From Pseudomonas paraeruginosa PA7 (GTDB lineage: Bacteria > Pseudomonadota > Gammaproteobacteria > Pseudomonadales > Pseudomonadaceae): a DNA stretch of 64,000 nt. The position numbers were made by a program, and so were the translations under genes. The notes under the pieces were generated by a model. That model saw only the letters and a program-made list of their open reading frames with translations, searched no databases and had not been told where the DNA came from. Numbering within the stretch: position 1 is the stretch's first letter; each line of letters starts with the position of its first letter. Below, piece after piece: positions 1 to 8,021 of this stretch. The stretch is from NCBI RefSeq assembly GCF_000017205.1, contig NC_009656.1:1058001-1122000 (forward strand). The letters are read 5' to 3'.

Positions 1-113
1 AGAGGGGCGGGGGCCGGGCAAATCGGCGGAAGGTCGGGACAGCCGGTCGGGCGACCGTCGCGGCGAGCTTGGCTAAGGTGAAGGAGGGCGGATCGAGGAG
101 GAACCGGCCAGCG

Positions 114-1280
114 ATGCGAATCCAGGAAATCCACGAACGCAGCATTCCGCTATCCCGCTACGCCGGGGTGGCCGCCGCCGCGGGCGGGCTGAGCACCAGC
201 CTGGTGGCGGTGCGCACCGATGTCGTGCGCGACGGCCGGCGAGTCGTCGGCTACGGCCACGCTTCGGTAGGGCGCTACGCCCAGGGCGGACTGATCCGCG
301 AGCGTTTCGCCCCGCGCCTGCTGGCGGCCCCGGCAGACAACCTGCTCGGCGACGACGGCGGTATCGATCCGTTCCGCGCCTGGAGCGTGATGATGCGCGA
401 CGAGAAACCCGGCGGGCATGGCGAGCGCTGCGTGGCGGTGGGCGCCCTGGACATGGCGTTATGGGATGCCGCGGCCAAGGCCGCCGGGCTGCCGCTGCAT
501 CGCTTCCTGGCGCGACGCCTGGGGCTGGCGCAGGACTATCCGCGGTGCGTACCGGTCTACGCCAGCGGCGGCTACCCCTATCCGCACGACGACCTGGCGC
601 GCCTGGAGGAGGAGCTGCGGCGCTTCGTCGATCTCGGCTACACCCACGCCAAGATCAAGATCGGCGCGGCCGGGCTGGACCGGGACCTGCGCCGTATCGA
701 CACGGCGTTGCGGGTTCTCGGCGACGCTTCGCGGCTGGCGGTCGACGCGATGAACCGCTACGACGCGGGGGGCGCCGTCGACGCAGCGAAAGCCCTGGCG
801 CCGCTGGGGTTGTGGTGGTTCGAGGACATCTGCGATCCCCACGACTTTCCCACCCAGGCCGCGGTGGCGGCTTTCTACCCGGGGCCCATCGCTGCTGGCG
901 AGGCCCTGTTCTCCCTGGCCGAGGCGCGCCTGCTCGATGCCTACGGCGGCCTGCGGCGGGAGCGTGACGTGCTGCTGTTCGACCCCGTGCATTGCTACGG
1001 TCTGCCGGGTTACCTGGCGATACTCGACGCGCTCTGCGTCCGTGGCTGGCCGCGCTCGGCCTTCCGTCCGCACGCCGGGCAACTGTTCAGCCTGCATCTG
1101 GTGGCGGCCCTGCGCCTGGGCTGGGCGGAGGCCAATCCGCTGGCTTTCCAGCCGCTCGACGGTCTCGCCGCCGCACAGCCGCTTGCCTCGGGGCTGGTCG
1201 AAGTGTCCGAGGCGCCGGGGATCGGTTTCGAACTCCAGCCCGCGCTCGGCGGGCTGTTCCGCGAACTGCTGGAGGCCTAG
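114..1280 (+). CDS. Enolase-superfamily dehydratase, D(-)-tartrate dehydratase-like
   Basis: A 388-residue protein with the full length and order of the enolase superfamily: an N-terminal capping domain (GYGHASVGRYAQGG, then EKPGGHGERCVAVGALDMALWD) and a TIM barrel. Visible catalytic features are the KxK pair in YTHAKIKIG, metal-ligand acids in VDAMNRYD, WFEDICDP and AAGEALFS, and a barrel-end histidine in FRPHAGQL. The pattern resembles the characterised tartrate dehydratase TarD, which would convert D-tartrate to oxaloacetate in the cytoplasm. The ATG at 114 is chosen because the homologous region begins there and GGAGG lies upstream; an in-frame ATG at 69 would add a composition-only extension. 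It stands alone on this strand. The fold assignment is firm; the exact acid-sugar substrate is inferred. Confidence 0.75.
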   Translation: MRIQEIHERSIPLSRYAGVAAAAGGLSTSLVAVRTDVVRDGRRVVGYGHASVGRYAQGGLIRERFAPRLLAAPADNLLGDDGGIDPFRAWSVMMRDEKPGGHGERCVAVGALDMALWDAAAKAAGLPLHRFLARRLGLAQDYPRCVPVYASGGYPYPHDDLARLEEELRRFVDLGYTHAKIKIGAAGLDRDLRRIDTALRVLGDASRLAVDAMNRYDAGGAVDAAKALAPLGLWWFEDICDPHDFPTQAAVAAFYPGPIAAGEALFSLAEARLLDAYGGLRRERDVLLFDPVHCYGLPGYLAILDALCVRGWPRSAFRPHAGQLFSLHLVAALRLGWAEANPLAFQPLDGLAAAQPLASGLVEVSEAPGIGFELQPALGGLFRELLEA

Positions 1281-1791
1281 CCAGGAGTATCCAGCAGCCG
1301 GCGCGGGGGGCGTTCGATATCGTCGTGTCGTTCCGCTGGATCCTTCGGACGAGGTCCGGGGGCAGGGCTCGTGTTTCGACGAGCCCGCCAGGAGCCAGTG
1401 GGGAGCCGGACAAAGGCCGTTCACCGTTTTACCTCCCTTGACCAGAGGCACTGCGCCGGGATGCTCCGACAGCGCTGATGCATGGTGCAGGAAATCGGCG
1501 AAAAGATGGTTCTTTTGGTCACCCATGCGCTCGGCGACGATGGAGGTCAGCGATGGCTTTTCCGACTTCCTGGGGGTACAGACGTATGAAGGTTGCCTTG
1601 CTCGTTGCGTTGATGGAGTTCTTCAGCCTGTGGATAACACCTCCCGTGCTTGCAGAGAATGGGACGGAGCGGAGCGTGGACAAGCTGCACGAGCGGATGC
1701 GGGATTCCTCCCGGTCAGCCTGAGGTACGGCAGCCGGCTGCCAAGGACAGAGGCGGACCGTCGGTTTCCTTCCGCCGGCCGGCCGTTCCGA
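1281..1791. other. Sparse region between tartrate dehydratase and MocR gene
   Basis: About 510 bases lie between the convergent dehydratase and MocR genes. The stretch holds an 8-bp inverted repeat at 1365-1386 (GGGCTCGT, a 6-base loop, ACGAGCCC) that could help end dehydratase transcription, and one small open frame listed separately. Base composition is visibly less GC-rich than the flanking housekeeping genes. No conserved gene is recognised. Confidence 0.5.
1553..1723 (+). CDS. Possible small secreted peptide (56 aa)
   Basis: A short open frame begins with an ATG preceded by GGAGGT seven bases upstream. It encodes about 13 residues with arginines and a lysine, then a hydrophobic run (VALLVALMEFFSLWITPPVLA) resembling a signal peptide with an AxA-like end, and a charged tail of about 22 residues (ENGTERSVDKLHERMRD). 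An internal ATG at 1586 would give a cleaner signal peptide but lacks a ribosome site. No family is recognised. It could be a real exported peptide or a chance open frame in a non-coding interval. Confidence 0.35.
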   Translation: MAFPTSWGYRRMKVALLVALMEFFSLWITPPVLAENGTERSVDKLHERMRDSSRSA

Positions 1792-3213
1792 TCAGGACGC
1801 TTCGCCGTCCTTTTCGATGAGCTGGCGCAATCTTCCGCAGAGCGGTTCGAGCTCGTTGCGGTCTATGTTCGAAACGCCCAGAAGCAGGCCGCTCCGGACC
1901 TCCTGTTTCAGGGAGCAGCACCACATGGAAAGGGGCGAAGGGGCGAGCCCCTGCGAATACGCCTGGCGAGCGATCTTCTGGTCGCTGGAGGAGGGCGGCA
2001 GCTTCAGGAGCAGGGCCAGCCCGGCCAGCTTCGTCGTCAGGCCAAGCCTTCCCAGTTCTGCCCGTAGCGCGTCGGCCCGCTGCGTATACAGGCGCTTCGT
2101 GCGGCGCAGGTGCCTCATGTAATGCCCTTCGCTCATGAAACGGGAGATCGTCATCTGCACTACCGGGTCGGGGGCGGGAGCCAGGCAGTTCGCGGCAATG
2201 GCGAAGCGTTCCAGAAGCGTGAGGGGGGCGACGATGAAGCCCAGCCGCAAGGTCGGGCCGATGGTCTTGCTGAACGAGCCGATATGGATGACGCGTCCCG
2301 AGCGATCCAGGGAGGCCAGGGCCGGAGCGGCACGGCGTTTCAGCTGCAATTCTCCCAGGTAGTCGTCCTCGATTATCCAGGCCCCAACCTGTTCCGCCCA
2401 TTCCAGCAAGCCCATGCGCCGATCCAGCGACAGCGTCGCCCCGGTGGGGGCCTGTTGGCTGGGGGTGGTGAGCACGAGGGTGGCGTCCGGCGCCTGACGG
2501 ATGCCCTGCTCGACATCCAGTCCGTGGTCATCCACGGGGACCGGTATCAGGTTGAATCCCGAGAGCGTCAGCGCTTTCCGGCTGGGAGGAAAGCCGGGGT
2601 CTTCCACCCAGGCCTCGCGTTTCTCCAGCCGAAGCGTCTGGAGCGCCAGGCCTAGTGCCCCGCTGAAGCCTGTGGTGACGATGATCTGCTCCGGAAGGCA
2701 CTCTATCCCTCGTGCAAGCGCCAGGTGAACGGCGATTTCGCGGCGCAGGTCGGATTCTCCCAGGGCGGAAGGATAGAGTGCCGGTTCCCGTGCCTTGGCC
2801 CTGGCCGCCTTGGCTTGCAGGCGAGCCAGCAACGCGGTCGGCAGGCAATCCATGCCGGGCACGCCCATGCGGAAGACGATCGGGCAGGAGGGGCTTGCAT
2901 CGAAGGCCGGGTACATCAGGGAATGCCTGCCTGCGCCGTCGAACGACGGGTTCCTGGCCTGCCGGCAGGGTTGCGAGGCGACCCGGGTTCCTCCGGCTCC
3001 CAGCGGTACGACCAGTTGGGCGTCGGTCAGCCGGTCATAGGCGGCCTTGACGGTTCCCCTGGAGACGCCTAGCTGAGTGGCGAGGTCTATCCAGGAGGGC
3101 AGTCGCATGCCGGGGGTCAGCACGCCGTTGCGGATGGCAGCTGCGATTCCGGCGCGAATCTGTTCGCTCAGAGGGGTTCGATTGGAGCGGTCCAGGTGAA
3201 GCTTCAGTGCCAT
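1792..3213 (-). CDS. MocR/PdxR-family transcriptional regulator (GntR HTH + aminotransferase-like domain)
   Basis: A 473-residue protein. Residues about 10-75 form a GntR-type winged helix (PLSEQIRAGIAAAIRNG, LPSWIDLATQLGVSRGTVKAAYDRL). The rest is a fold-type I aminotransferase-like domain with the PLP lysine in GSFSKTIGPTLRLGF and the cofactor-binding WIIEDDY. Such regulators sense PLP or amino-acid-derived ligands and rarely catalyse. It is the last gene of a leftward group, 135 bp downstream of the DsbD-like gene, so it may be separately transcribed. Its target is unknown; the adjacent redox genes and the convergent dehydratase are candidates. The ATG at 3213 sits directly before the HTH. 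Confidence 0.85.
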   Translation of the reverse strand: MALKLHLDRSNRTPLSEQIRAGIAAAIRNGVLTPGMRLPSWIDLATQLGVSRGTVKAAYDRLTDAQLVVPLGAGGTRVASQPCRQARNPSFDGAGRHSLMYPAFDASPSCPIVFRMGVPGMDCLPTALLARLQAKAARAKAREPALYPSALGESDLRREIAVHLALARGIECLPEQIIVTTGFSGALGLALQTLRLEKREAWVEDPGFPPSRKALTLSGFNLIPVPVDDHGLDVEQGIRQAPDATLVLTTPSQQAPTGATLSLDRRMGLLEWAEQVGAWIIEDDYLGELQLKRRAAPALASLDRSGRVIHIGSFSKTIGPTLRLGFIVAPLTLLERFAIAANCLAPAPDPVVQMTISRFMSEGHYMRHLRRTKRLYTQRADALRAELGRLGLTTKLAGLALLLKLPPSSSDQKIARQAYSQGLAPSPLSMWCCSLKQEVRSGLLLGVSNIDRNELEPLCGRLRQLIEKDGEAS

Positions 3214-3348
3214 GGTGGCTCTTCTGTCAGGTGGAGACGAGAGAGTGTCCGGCGAGCGTAACGCTCCTGGCGCAGGGGTTCGACCGTCGATGGCCGCCGG
3301 GGATGGAGGACCTGCCGGCGCCACCGTCGGCAGGCGAGACGTGGCGGA

Positions 3349-5445
3349 TCAATCCTGCGGAATGTCCCTGGCCAGTTTTGGCAGGCTGTCGGGTGTGAGC
3401 AGTTGCGGCAGGATCTCGGTCCTCCCGTCGGCGTGCTGCCAGAGATAGAAGGGAACTCCGGAATGCCCGTGGACGGTGATGAAACGGCTGATCTGCGGAT
3501 CGCCGTCGGTCCAGTCGCCGATCATCGTCACCACCCCGGCTTTGCTGAAGGCTTGCCGGGTGTCCTGGCGGTCGATCGCTACGCGTTCGTTGACCTTGCA
3601 GGTCAGGCACCAGTCCGCGGTGAAGTAGAGGAACACCGGTCGGCCTTCGGCTTGCAGGGCTGCCAGGCGCGCCTGGTCGAATGGCTCTCCGGCCAATTTG
3701 GCAGAGCGCTCGGTTTTTTCCATGTTGGACGGCAACAGGCCGATACACCCCAGGGCCAGCAGCATGGCCAGGAGAGCCGGCCACCAGCGCAGGCGCAGCA
3801 GGGTCTGTTGGCGCAGGCCGGTGAACCACAGGCCCAGGCCCAGCAGTAGCGCCGCGGCGATGCCCAGGACAGCGCCATCGACACCTGTCTGGCGTCCCAG
3901 CACCCAGACCAGCCAAACCGCGCTGGCGAACAGCAGGATCGCGAGAACTCTTCGCAGCGTTTGCATCCAGGCGCCCGGCCGGGGTAGCCAGCCTTGCAGA
4001 ACCGGAGCGAAGCTCAGGAGCAGAAACGGTAACGCCAGGCCGAATCCCAGGCCGGCGAATACCAGGAGACCGGCCAATGGCGGAAGGACCAGGGCGGCCC
4101 CCAGGGCACCGGCCATGAACGGCCCGGAGCAGGGAGTGCCGACGAAGGCGGCCAGCCCGCCGGTCCAGAATGCGCCCGCCGGACCATCCTGGCCCGCCAG
4201 CCTGGAGCCCGCGGATAGCGAACCCAGTTCGAAGAGCCCGGCCAGGTTAAGGCCCATGGCGCTGGTCAGCAGAATCAGCAGCAGGATCACCGCAGGATTC
4301 TGCAATTGGAAGGCCCAGCCAATCTCGCTTCCCAGCGCTCTCAGCGCCATCAGCACGGCGCCCAGCGCGAGGCAGACCAGTACCGCTCCGGCGGTGTAGG
4401 CCAGTGCTTCGTTGCGCGCTCCGTAGGCATCCGGATTGGCCTTGGCCAGACTGAGGACCTTCAGGCTGAGGATCGGGAACACACAAGGCATCACGTTGAG
4501 CAGCAGGCCGCCGAGTATCGCTCCCAGCAGGGCCAGGAGCGTCGTGCGCAGCTGCGGAGCGCTGTCGCCCACCGCCAGCCCCTGGCCCGCGGCAGGTACG
4601 CTACCTGGCCGGGCCTGTATCGCCAGCCCTGCGCCATTGCCGAGGCCGAGCACGCCGGAGAAGGCCGGCAGCTCGGTCACGTCATTGCCGGCCATTTCGA
4701 CCACCAGCGTGTCGCCGTTGCGGGAGAAACGTTGTGCCGCGGCGTAGCCGAAGGCAGTGTCCGATAGCGGAAAGACATGGGGACTGGTGAGCTCGACTGT
4801 CGCCGGCAGCGGTATGCCGAGGCGAAACCGGCCGTTCCTGAATTCATACCGGGCCTCTGCGCGCAGCGGCCGTGGCAGGGCTCGACGCCAGCCATCGAAG
4901 CGGGCCTGTCGAGCAGGGTCGGGGGTGGCGGCGTCGCCGGGTGTGACGATGGTCTCGACGTCGGCACTTTCTGGAACGCAACTGCGCTCGGTACAGACCA
5001 GATAGCGCAGCCTGGCGCTGATCGGCAGAGGCTCTCCGGGCCTGGCATCGGCCGGTATCCGCAATGTCGCCAGCAGGGCGTAGGGACCTTCGTAGACATG
5101 GTTCATCAGACCCTGCATCAGCAGGGGCCGGGGAACGGGATACTGCAACTCGCCGATACTGGCGGCTTTCGGCAGCCGCCATTGCACGTCGTTGGGAAAG
5201 CCCGCATCGCCCGGCGTTTTCCAATAGCCATGCCAGCCTCGCTCGGGCTCCATCAGCAACGCCAGCGTCGTTCGCGTGCCTGGAGCCGGAGCAGCGTTCT
5301 CCAGCTCCAGCGTGACTTTCATGTGCCGTTCGCCGATAGGTGTGACAGGCGGCTCCGGTCGGCCCTGCGCTGCCAGCGAGCTGCCCTGGGCAAGTAAAAC
5401 GAGCAGCGCGGCCAGGCCCAGGAAAAGCCTTCTATGTTGTCTCAT
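3349..5445 (-). CDS. DsbD/ScsB-type thiol:disulfide interchange protein
   Basis: A 698-residue membrane protein that would pass electrons from cytoplasmic thioredoxin to periplasmic thiol partners. A signal peptide is followed by a large periplasmic domain of about 270 residues carrying CTERSC. Next come eight or so membrane helices with the two signature cysteines in NVMPCVFPILSLK and GTPCSGPFMAG, and a C-terminal thioredoxin domain with WCLTCK. The long N-terminal domain and its cysteine pair resemble ScsB (the DsbD variant of suppressor-of-copper-sensitivity loci) more than classic DsbD. Its ATG overlaps the stop of the preceding thioredoxin-like lipoprotein gene by four bases (ATGA), so the two are translationally coupled and probably form a redox pair. 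Confidence 0.85.
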   Translation of the reverse strand: MRQHRRLFLGLAALLVLLAQGSSLAAQGRPEPPVTPIGERHMKVTLELENAAPAPGTRTTLALLMEPERGWHGYWKTPGDAGFPNDVQWRLPKAASIGELQYPVPRPLLMQGLMNHVYEGPYALLATLRIPADARPGEPLPISARLRYLVCTERSCVPESADVETIVTPGDAATPDPARQARFDGWRRALPRPLRAEARYEFRNGRFRLGIPLPATVELTSPHVFPLSDTAFGYAAAQRFSRNGDTLVVEMAGNDVTELPAFSGVLGLGNGAGLAIQARPGSVPAAGQGLAVGDSAPQLRTTLLALLGAILGGLLLNVMPCVFPILSLKVLSLAKANPDAYGARNEALAYTAGAVLVCLALGAVLMALRALGSEIGWAFQLQNPAVILLLILLTSAMGLNLAGLFELGSLSAGSRLAGQDGPAGAFWTGGLAAFVGTPCSGPFMAGALGAALVLPPLAGLLVFAGLGFGLALPFLLLSFAPVLQGWLPRPGAWMQTLRRVLAILLFASAVWLVWVLGRQTGVDGAVLGIAAALLLGLGLWFTGLRQQTLLRLRWWPALLAMLLALGCIGLLPSNMEKTERSAKLAGEPFDQARLAALQAEGRPVFLYFTADWCLTCKVNERVAIDRQDTRQAFSKAGVVTMIGDWTDGDPQISRFITVHGHSGVPFYLWQHADGRTEILPQLLTPDSLPKLARDIPQD

Positions 5446-6527
5446 CGAGCGGAAAGCTCCTCGATCGCCTGTTCCAGGTCGTTGTCGTCGGGACCCACGA
5501 CGCGTTGCAGACGGCCCTGCGCATCGATCAGGGCGACCGCTGGGAAGCGATGGATGCCGAACAGGCGGAAGGCCTTGCCTTCGCTGTCTATGACGAAAGG
5601 CTGCTGCTGCCGGGTCTGCTGCCGGTAGTCCGCCAATGCCTGGGGGGATGTCCACAGGTGGGTCACGACGCCGCTCCAGCGAACGGCGCTGTTCGCCGAC
5701 AGCCGGTCGAAGTCCTGGCGCAGACGCGCGCAACTGGCCGAGGTCCCGGGCTCCATTTCCTTCAGGTAATCCTCGCACCAGGTGGCGGTGAACAGGATGG
5801 CGTGTGGTTTGCCGGTGCCGTCGGCGCCCAAGGTGGAGGACGAACCGTCCGGCAGCGTAACGCTGATCTCGGGAATCTGCTCTCCTGGCTTCAGCGGCGC
5901 CAGCTGTCGCATCGGGTTGGTCTGTACCGGGCCGTTGGCGGTCGGACTGTCGAGTGCCTGCTGCAATGCGGAGTCCAGTTCCGCGCCGTCGCCCTGGCCG
6001 GAGAAAATCACCCGACCGTCACGTCCGATCACCAGGTGCACGGGCGTGCCCTGCATTTTCAGCCAGGCACTCAGGCTGCCGTCGTCGATCGCGATCGGCG
6101 TACGCAGATGGGTCCTGGCGGCAAATCCCGTGATCTTGCGCGCGTCGTCGCCGATGCCCGCATTCACGGCGACGATCTCCATGCGATCTCCCATCGCCTC
6201 GTAGATCTTGTCGAGCTTGGGCATCTGCGCGCGGCAGGGGATGCAGTAGGAGGCCCACATCTTCAGGTATACGGGTTTCTTTCCATAGATGTCGGCCAGG
6301 TCCACCGAGCCTCCTGTCAGAGACTGCAAGGTAATGGCCGGTGCGGGCTGGCCGATCAGGCGCTTGAGCTGCGGGTCTTCTTCCACTTCCGTGGCCGCGG
6401 CCTGTTCGGAACTGGGTTCGACGGTTGCGGCGGAGCTTCCACCTCTTTTGGTGGCGTCATCGGCATTGTCCTGGCAGGCGCACAACAGGAGGGCCAGCGA
6501 GAGGATTGGCAGGTACTTGGCAAGCAT
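5442..6527 (-). CDS. TlpA-like lipoprotein with two thioredoxin-fold domains
   Basis: A 361-residue predicted lipoprotein. A hydrophobic signal ends in a lipobox-like LCAC at residues about 15-18, followed by an acidic, alanine-rich linker. The first thioredoxin-like domain (about 60-190) contains the redox motif WASYCIPCRAQMP and a cis-proline in GTPVHL. The second (about 220-360) starts IPEISVTLPDG and has TWCEDYLKEMEPGTSASC, where the active-site cysteine has no CxxC partner and another cysteine lies 15 residues on; FPAVALID supplies its cis-proline. It is probably the periplasmic partner reduced by the downstream DsbD/ScsB-like protein. Substrate unknown; a thiol reductase or peroxide/copper-stress role is possible. 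Confidence 0.8.
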   Translation of the reverse strand: MLAKYLPILSLALLLCACQDNADDATKRGGSSAATVEPSSEQAAATEVEEDPQLKRLIGQPAPAITLQSLTGGSVDLADIYGKKPVYLKMWASYCIPCRAQMPKLDKIYEAMGDRMEIVAVNAGIGDDARKITGFAARTHLRTPIAIDDGSLSAWLKMQGTPVHLVIGRDGRVIFSGQGDGAELDSALQQALDSPTANGPVQTNPMRQLAPLKPGEQIPEISVTLPDGSSSTLGADGTGKPHAILFTATWCEDYLKEMEPGTSASCARLRQDFDRLSANSAVRWSGVVTHLWTSPQALADYRQQTRQQQPFVIDSEGKAFRLFGIHRFPAVALIDAQGRLQRVVGPDDNDLEQAIEELSAR

Positions 6528-7012
6528 AGGGATGCGGTCCTGATAAAGGTGATGGGGAGGCGTCTTATCGATCCCCTCATGCGCGGCTGGTACGGCCTGG
6601 TTAACCTGCCCGGGTGATGGCTTGAAGAAAAGAACCAACTTTCTCGGTTTTTCCTGTACCAAGGAAACGAATGGATGCACGTCTTCATTACCGACGTTCG
6701 GAGCCGGCGGCAGGCGACGATGATGGATATCGTCGATGAAGGGGAGTGGGAACGACCTGCCAGGCCATGGCCGGAGGGGGGAAGCGAGCGAGGGTCCACC
6801 GGGAGAAGGCCGGGACAGAGGCATTAAAAAAGCCGGCTTGTGGCCGGCTTTTCTGGGGTGGGGTTGGCTTACTTCTGATAAGCCGCGCCTGCCTTAGGAA
6901 TTCTGCATCGACGAGCCCGTGGCCCGTGGAGGAGGCGGTACTCTAGCAAACTCGGCGGGCCCTGCCCAGCGCGCTATTGCGCCGGGCATCGACCGGCGGC
7001 TGGCGGGGACGT
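6528..7012. other. Intergenic stretch upstream of the redox operon
   Basis: A 485-base gap between two leftward units. It must hold the promoter of the lipoprotein-DsbD operon, but no clear -35/-10 pair stands out. The only firm element is the hairpin at 6826-6854. No conserved gene is visible; open frames here are short and compositionally driven. Confidence 0.45.
6826..6854. terminator. Bidirectional intrinsic terminator
   Basis: A GCCGGC/GCCGGC stem extended by four A-T pairs, with the 5-base loop TTGTG. It is flanked by an A-run on the left and a T-run on the right, so it can act on either strand. It lies downstream of the leftward ABC-transporter operon that ends at 7013. Confidence 0.8.
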
Positions 7013-8020
7013 TCAGCATTTGGGCGGCGAAGGCTTCGCCGGCTTGCGCTTCTTCACCGGCGACGCCTTGGGTGGGCTGGGCGCGGGGGCGGTGTCCGGC
7101 GCCAGGCCTTCGACCCGGTAGCGCCAGCCCTGGAGGGCGGCCACCTGGCCCTCGGCGAAGCCCTTGCTCTCGGACAGTTGCAGCCAGTACTGGCGGTCCA
7201 GCTCGAAGAGCTGGCCCTGCAGGACGCCACCGGCGAAGCTTTTCAGGGTGAAGGTGAGCAGCGGCTTCTGTCGCGTTTCGGCGGCCGGCGCGACATCCAC
7301 CAGGGTGAGCGCGCTGAACAGCCGCGCGGCCTGTTCCGCTTCCGCCTCGTCCATCAGCCGCGGCCTGGAGGGAAACTGCTGCAGACGGATGCCGGCGTCC
7401 TGCTCGCTGCTGCGGGAGATGCTCAGCCGCATGCCGTTGCTGTAGGACAACGTCAGTTCACGCAGTTGCTCGAAGGGCAAGGCGGTGAGCTTTCGATCGA
7501 GCAGTGCCAGGTCGCCAAGGGGCAGGCCCACCGTGCGGTCGATCAGCCAGGCACGGGCGTCTTCGCCCTGCCTGACCAGTTGCCCGCCCTGCGGAGTGGG
7601 CTTGCCCAGCAACAGCACCAGGGGAGCGGCGTCGCCGCGCTCCAGGGTGATACGGCTGGCCTGGCCCTTGCCTTCGTCGGCGAGCCCCATGCGCTCGCGG
7701 TTTTCCGCAGAGGCGCTCTTTTCTTCCAGCAGGCGGGCGTCCGCCAGGGTCCGTAGCAGTTGCCGGATCGCCACGCCGGAAGCGGGATAGTCGGCACGGC
7801 TGGCGAGCTTCCAGACCTTGCCGTCGCGCCTGAGGCGAATCGGCGGCTTGCCGGGGGTGGCAATGCACAGTGCGGTTACCTGGTGCGGTTTCAGCTCCGG
7901 TAGCCAGGCGCGGCTGGCGGGCGCTTGCGCCGGAGGCTGCTGGCGCTCGTGCAACCAGCTGAAGGCGGCGGCGAGCAGGACGAGGGCGAGGGAAAGGCCC
8001 GCTACGGTTCGCAGGCGCAT
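7013..8020 (-). CDS. DUF4340-type protein of GldG-like ABC system
   Basis: A 335-residue protein with an N-terminal membrane anchor (LSLALVLLAAAFSWLHE) and a periplasmic region of mixed beta character, ending in a lysine/proline-rich tail (KKRKPAKPSPP). Repeated sections with LRRDGKVWKL and FARLFSAL-like patterns match the DUF4340 family, which typically follows GldG-like auxiliary proteins in ABC operons. It begins two bases after the GldG-like gene on the same strand, so it is the last cistron of that operon. Function unknown. Confidence 0.7.
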   Translation of the reverse strand: MRLRTVAGLSLALVLLAAAFSWLHERQQPPAQAPASRAWLPELKPHQVTALCIATPGKPPIRLRRDGKVWKLASRADYPASGVAIRQLLRTLADARLLEEKSASAENRERMGLADEGKGQASRITLERGDAAPLVLLLGKPTPQGGQLVRQGEDARAWLIDRTVGLPLGDLALLDRKLTALPFEQLRELTLSYSNGMRLSISRSSEQDAGIRLQQFPSRPRLMDEAEAEQAARLFSALTLVDVAPAAETRQKPLLTFTLKSFAGGVLQGQLFELDRQYWLQLSESKGFAEGQVAALQGWRYRVEGLAPDTAPAPSPPKASPVKKRKPAKPSPPKC

Positions 8021-8021
8021 G

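Noticed and set aside
6855-7012. A minus-strand tail reading AAYQK before the terminator, hinting at a truncated gene end
   Set aside because: Only about 20 codons are open, without a start or similarity to a known protein, so it was not annotated.
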